From positions 20,083 to 28,624 of the forward strand of contig JAUNPT010000012.1 in assembly GCA_030536565.1 (NCBI GenBank): a stretch of DNA of 8,542 bases. Reading direction: 5' to 3'. Under the pieces are notes generated by a model. That model had not been told where the DNA came from and did no database searches. It saw nothing but the letters and a program-made list of their open reading frames with translations. Shown here one piece after another: positions 6,678 to 8,542 of the stretch. The position numbers and the translations under genes were made by a program. Position 1 is the first letter of the stretch. Each line of letters starts with the position of its first letter. This DNA comes from Eubacteriales bacterium (GTDB lineage Bacteria; Bacillota; Clostridia; Lachnospirales; Lachnospiraceae).

Positions 6678-7659
6678 TACCAAGATTTCTATAGGCTTCT
6701 TTTGTTGCAACTCTGCCTCTTGGCGTTCTGTTTATATATCCATTCTGAATAAGGTATGGCTCATATACGTCCTCAAGTGTAGTGCTGTCTTCTCCTATAG
6801 ATGCCGCAATTGTTTCTATCCCCACAGGGCCTCCTGCAAACTTATCTATAATCGTGTGCAGAATTAATCTGTCATTGCGGTCAAGACCATCTCTGTCAAC
6901 CTCTAACAAATTCAGGGCATAATCAGCAACCTCTCTGGTAATCCGGCCATCATACTTTATCTGTGCAAAATCCCGGACTCTTTTTAACAGTCTGTTAGCA
7001 AGTCTTGGAGTCCCTCTGGAACGACGTGCAAGCTCATGTGCTCCTTCCTTATCTATATCCACCTCAAGCACACCTGCCGAACGGATTATTATCTTTTCAA
7101 GCTCTTGCACACTATAAAATTCCATATGTGTTACAACGCCAAACCGGTCACGCAGCGGAGCTGACAAAAGGCCTGCCCTTGTGGTTGCGCCGATTAAAGT
7201 AAAACGTGGAAGCTCAAGCCTCATTGACTTAGCCGATGGGCCTTTTCCTATCATAATATCAATAACATAGTCTTCCATGGCAGGGTATAAAACTTCTTCA
7301 ACCTGCCTGTTAAGGCGGTGAATTTCGTCCACAAAAAGGATATCCCCTTCCTGAAGCCCATTTAAAATAGCAGCCATATCTCCCGGCCTTTCAATAGCCG
7401 GACCTGAGGTAACCTTTATATTAACCCCCATCTCATTAGCTATAATCCCCGCAAGTGTTGTTTTTCCAAGTCCCGGCGGTCCATAAAACAGTACATGGTC
7501 AAGTGCATCTTCTCTTTCTTTTGCCGCCGCAATATAGACACGTAAATTGCTCTTTACCTTCTCTTGTCCAACGTAATCCTCAAGGCACAGCGGACGCAGG
7601 TTATTTTCTATTTTTAAATCATCATCAGCCAATTCTGTTGAAATCATTCTCTTTTTCAT
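6664..7659 (-). CDS. ruvB: Holliday junction branch migration ATPase RuvB
   Basis: A 331-residue AAA+ motor that forms hexameric rings around DNA on either side of a RuvA-bound Holliday junction and drives branch migration in recombinational repair. Visible motifs are Walker A GPPGLGKTT (60-68), Walker B with FVDEIH (109-114), sensor 1 GATT (157-160), the arginine finger in PLRDRFG (R170, corresponding to E. coli R174), and sensor 2 in GTPRLANR (R219). The winged-helix domain at the C-terminus contains TPRGRVAT (312-319). Length is normal and nothing is missing. The start is supported by AGGAG six bases upstream. It follows ruvA by 27 bases with no promoter or terminator between, so the two are co-transcribed. 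No ruvC lies in the window, as expected for Bacillota, which generally use RecU as resolvase. Confidence 0.98.
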   Translation of the reverse strand: MKKRMISTELADDDLKIENNLRPLCLEDYVGQEKVKSNLRVYIAAAKEREDALDHVLFYGPPGLGKTTLAGIIANEMGVNIKVTSGPAIERPGDMAAILNGLQEGDILFVDEIHRLNRQVEEVLYPAMEDYVIDIMIGKGPSAKSMRLELPRFTLIGATTRAGLLSAPLRDRFGVVTHMEFYSVQELEKIIIRSAGVLEVDIDKEGAHELARRSRGTPRLANRLLKRVRDFAQIKYDGRITREVADYALNLLEVDRDGLDRNDRLILHTIIDKFAGGPVGIETIAASIGEDSTTLEDVYEPYLIQNGYINRTPRGRVATKEAYRNLGIEQM

Positions 7660-7686
7660 GAAATTCTCCTGTGTTTAAAACATTGT

Positions 7687-8301
7687 CTATAAAATTGCCA
7701 GTTGCTTTAATGCTTCCTTTAATACCTGCCCGGAATCCTTTTTATCAATATCATCAATTCGTTTTACAGCCGCAATTGCTTCCTTATTTGAATACCCAAG
7801 TGCCACAAGCGCCTGAATTGCGTCATCTCTTATACTTATAGCATCAGAATTTAATGAACCCTGATTATTATTCTGCATTACCGTTTCAAAAGTATCCTCT
7901 AAGCTTATCTTATCCTTCAGCTCAATAATAAGCTTTTGCGCCGTTTTTGCTCCAATTCCCGGACAGCTTTTTATTGTATTAACATCATCAGAAAGCACCG
8001 CAAATCTCAAATCATCCGGCGTAATGGCAGAAAGTATTCCCAAAGCTCCCTTTGGCCCAATTCCACTGACATTAAGCAGCATTTTAAATATGTTTAAATC
8101 ATCTCGCGTCAGAAAACCAAACAGATTGACCGCGTCCTCTCTTACATACAGATATGTATATACCCTGACTTCCCTGCCAACCCGCGGCATCTTGTCAATT
8201 ACCGAAGCTGGAACTTTTATATTATATCCTATATTCTGATTTTCAAGAACTATCATATCCTCAAAAACCTCTGTCAGTTCCCCTTTTATGTATGAAATCA
8301 T
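7687..8301 (-). CDS. ruvA: Holliday junction DNA-binding protein RuvA
   Basis: A 204-residue protein that as a tetramer binds the four-way junction in a square-planar form and loads RuvB. Domain I (1-~62) is the OB fold. E55 and D56 in VREDAVNLFGF correspond to the acidic pin residues of E. coli RuvA. Domain II carries two helix-hairpin-helix motifs, VSGIGPK (78-84) and PGIGAKTA (114-121). A flexible linker at about 135-155 leads to the RuvB-binding domain III (about 157-204, DDAIQALVALGYSNKEA). The ATG at 8301 is chosen because the protein then begins MISYIKG, as in the family, and AAGGAAGG lies seven bases upstream. The in-frame ATG at 8370 would add 23 residues of non-family sequence and overlap the upstream gene. 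ruvB follows after 27 bases. Confidence 0.97.
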   Translation of the reverse strand: MISYIKGELTEVFEDMIVLENQNIGYNIKVPASVIDKMPRVGREVRVYTYLYVREDAVNLFGFLTRDDLNIFKMLLNVSGIGPKGALGILSAITPDDLRFAVLSDDVNTIKSCPGIGAKTAQKLIIELKDKISLEDTFETVMQNNNQGSLNSDAISIRDDAIQALVALGYSNKEAIAAVKRIDDIDKKDSGQVLKEALKQLAIL

Positions 8302-8335
8302 TAATTTACCTTCCTTTTTATTCTTCTGATTCTGA

Positions 8336-8364
8336 ATTATCACATACCTCAAATTTGCTTTAAA
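8336..8364 (-). promoter_or_regulatory. Candidate extended -10 promoter for ruvAB
   Basis: On the minus strand TTTAAA (8359-8364) is followed after 17 bases by GATAAT (8336-8341). The triplet TGT stands directly before it, giving the TGn extended -10 signature. The -35 overlaps the stop codon of the upstream ATPase gene. Transcription would start near 8329, about 28 bases before the ruvA ATG. The -35 is weak (four of six), which the TGn motif could offset. No Gram-positive LexA box (GAAC-N4-GTTC type) is visible between this gene and its upstream neighbour. Confidence 0.45.
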
Positions 8365-8542
8365 GTACATCTGTCTTCACTGTCAGTCCATGCATACCCA
8401 GAAGATGATTGATAAACTGCTGTGCTGTTCTGCCTGAAATCCCGCCATGGCTTAACTCCCACTTATTAGCCTCAGCACATAACTGTTCATCACTCATATC
8501 AATATTATTCTTTCTTGCAAGATTAATAACTATATTAAAAAA
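8360..8542 (-). CDS. DUF815-type AAA+ ATPase, C-terminal fragment (gene continues past the window)
   Basis: An open frame enters from the right edge and ends at TAA (8360-8362), giving the last 60 residues of a larger protein. The segment ANKWELSHGG followed by ISGRTAQQFINHL closely resembles the C-terminal lid of DUF815 family ATPases, where a W-x-L-x-x-GG-x-SGRTA-x-QF pattern is typical. The R in SGRTA probably serves as the sensor-2-type arginine. Walker motifs lie outside the window and cannot be checked. The family's cellular role is not well established. The gene lies 58 bases before ruvA, same strand, with no terminator between, so it may be co-transcribed with ruvAB. Identification rests on one conserved motif block and is moderately secure. 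Confidence 0.7.
   Translation of the reverse strand, partial: FFNIVINLARKNNIDMSDEQLCAEANKWELSHGGISGRTAQQFINHLLGMHGLTVKTDVL

Noticed and set aside
8302..8370. An upstream in-frame ATG at 8370 that would extend RuvA by 23 residues.
   Set aside because: The added residues do not resemble RuvA, the extension overlaps the upstream gene's stop, and a good ribosome binding site precedes the ATG at 8301 where the family sequence begins.
1..8542. CRISPR arrays, insertion sequences, tRNA or rRNA genes, riboswitches, or a defence system.
   Set aside because: No direct-repeat array, transposase, tRNA-like fold or long structured leader was seen; every gap is short and all genes are ordinary chromosomal families.

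Overview
The window is AT-rich and looks like chromosomal DNA from a low-GC Gram-positive bacterium (Bacillota, class Clostridia, most likely Lachnospiraceae; this is inferred from gene content and style, not from a marker gene). RuvA and RuvB occur without RuvC, ZapA is directly followed by a long U32-family protein, and ribosome binding sites are strong and purine-rich. Every supported gene is on the minus strand, so the region is transcribed from the right end of the window to the left. Genes are packed tightly and no intergenic gap exceeds about 70 bases, so there is no gene-free stretch over 300 bases.

In transcription order: (1) the last 60 codons of a DUF815-type AAA+ ATPase, running in from the right edge; (2) ruvA and ruvB, the Holliday-junction branch-migration motor, with a candidate extended -10 promoter just before ruvA; (3) zapA, the FtsZ-ring cross-linker, with a candidate sigma-A promoter overlapping the end of ruvB; (4) a clear intrinsic terminator; (5) an 808-residue U32-family protein (RlhA-like with DUF3656, probably an RNA-modifying enzyme rather than a protease); (6) a SEDS-family (FtsW/RodA) glycan polymerase; (7) a class B penicillin-binding protein whose start overlaps the SEDS gene by 38 bases; (8) a lytic transglycosylase with its own near-consensus promoter and no visible signal peptide.

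Functionally the window moves from DNA recombination and repair (ruvAB), through the division ring (zapA), to a peptidoglycan synthase pair (SEDS polymerase plus transpeptidase) and a peptidoglycan-cleaving enzyme. The U32 gene between ZapA and the SEDS gene is the member whose job is least clear. I see no mobile element, CRISPR array, tRNA, rRNA, riboswitch or sign of recent transfer. This is mainly a conserved housekeeping region. The points worth a second look are regulatory (terminator and promoters) and protein-architectural (the leaderless transglycosylase and the two-part U32 protein), not an evident new system.
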